Notes under the pieces: generated by a model
Databases searched by the model: none
The model's input: only the letters and a program-made list of their open reading frames with translations
Told to the model about the DNA's origin: nothing
Origin: VGCC01 sp964495555
Lineage (GTDB): Bacteria > Actinomycetota > Actinomycetes > S36-B12
Length of the DNA stretch: 22,264 bases
Direction of reading: 5' to 3'
Assembly: GCA_964495555.1 (NCBI GenBank)
Contig: CAZBWA010000025.1
Span: 1-22,264 of the forward strand
Made by a program: the position numbers and the translations under genes
Shown: positions 22,086 to 22,264 of the stretch, piece after piece
How the letters are laid out: the number at the start of each line of letters is the position of its first letter
Position numbering within the stretch: position 1 is the stretch's first letter

Positions 22086-22264
22086 TCAGCCGACCGGCTC
22101 GAGGATCTCCCCGGTGTCGAGATCGACCTCGAGTGACTCGTCTTCCAGGGTTGCGTCCTCGGCCGCCATGCGCTCGACCTCCATGTCATCGGCCAACCCG
22201 CGCTGCTCACTCTCGGTCACAGCGGTGCGGCGGATGCGCTCGAAGTCGGCGATCCCGCGAGCCA
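22086..22264 (-). CDS. 3' end of an unidentified gene, possibly single-stranded DNA-binding protein
   Basis: A minus-strand frame runs open from the window edge to a TGA at 22086-22088, giving 58 C-terminal residues: it begins ARGIADFERIRRTA and continues as a strongly acidic tail (DDMEVERMAAEDATLEDESLE) ending ILEPVG. The basic start followed by a disordered acidic tail, and the position directly upstream of the ABC-F gene where M. tuberculosis has ssb2 (Rv2478c), suggest an SSB homologue. The classical SSB tip (DDDIPF-like) is absent, so the identity is tentative. That the frame is coding is supported by codon use with G/C at third positions and the hairpin right after its stop. Confidence 0.5.
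   Translation of the reverse strand, partial: ARGIADFERIRRTAVTESEQRGLADDMEVERMAAEDATLEDESLEVDLDTGEILEPVG

Overview
The window is gene-dense, high-GC, actinobacterial DNA. Supporting signs are a close homologue of the mycothiol-linked Rv2466c oxidoreductase, a group II truncated haemoglobin of the GlbO type, DUF3159- and DUF5130-like proteins, many GTG starts, 1-4 nt gene overlaps, and many starts that look leaderless (TANNNT 6-8 nt before the start codon). The order nei / Rv2466c-like / pepN / DUF5130 / glbO / Rv2474c-like / thioesterase / ABC-F / possible ssb parallels the Mycobacterium tuberculosis Rv2464c-Rv2478c neighbourhood as I remember it. The exact lineage cannot be read from the sequence; I would place it in Actinomycetota, probably outside Mycobacteriales.

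Region 1 (1-2501): a 5'-truncated tRNA-Gly(TCC), then cysD (minus, with no cysN beside it), divergent from a Thermus/Rickettsia-type isocitrate dehydrogenase whose cofactor-site residues look NAD+-specific. A short AT-rich intergenic stretch holds a clear TTGACA/TAATTT promoter overlapped by a dyad. Region 2 (2545-5008, plus): a small winged-helix regulator, a DUF6671-like zinc-ribbon protein, a Tat-exported molybdopterin oxidoreductase and its likely cytochrome b membrane partner, tightly packed. Region 3 (4978-5555, minus): a ribbon-helix-helix antitoxin and Doc/Fic toxin pair of visibly less GC-rich DNA, probably acquired.

Region 4 (5586-8181, minus): a translationally coupled operon of methyltransferase, class V aminotransferase (cysteine-desulfurase-like) and VKOR-family membrane thiol oxidoreductase. 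A DUF3159 membrane protein (8215-8871) diverges from it. Region 5 (8880-11360, minus): Rv2466c-like, threonine aldolase and Nei/Fpg glycosylase, divergent from pepN (11390-13936).

Region 6 (13933-19240): malQ plus a DUF5130-like membrane-anchored protein on the minus strand, with divergent prolyl oligopeptidase and truncated haemoglobin (overlapping genes) on the plus strand. Only 11 nt separate malQ and the oligopeptidase. Region 7 (19250-22264, minus): ettA-like ABC-F, a hot-dog thioesterase and an Rv2474c-like protein in one operon. Upstream of ettA a perfect 14-bp inverted repeat separates it from the 3' end of an unidentified acidic-tailed gene, possibly ssb. No stretch over 300 bases lacks a gene. 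I found no CRISPR array, IS element or prophage. Most of the window is housekeeping. The parts most worth a second look are the cysD/icd control region, the recurrent leaderless-promoter architecture, the NAD-type IDH, and the small accessory cassettes in regions 2-4.
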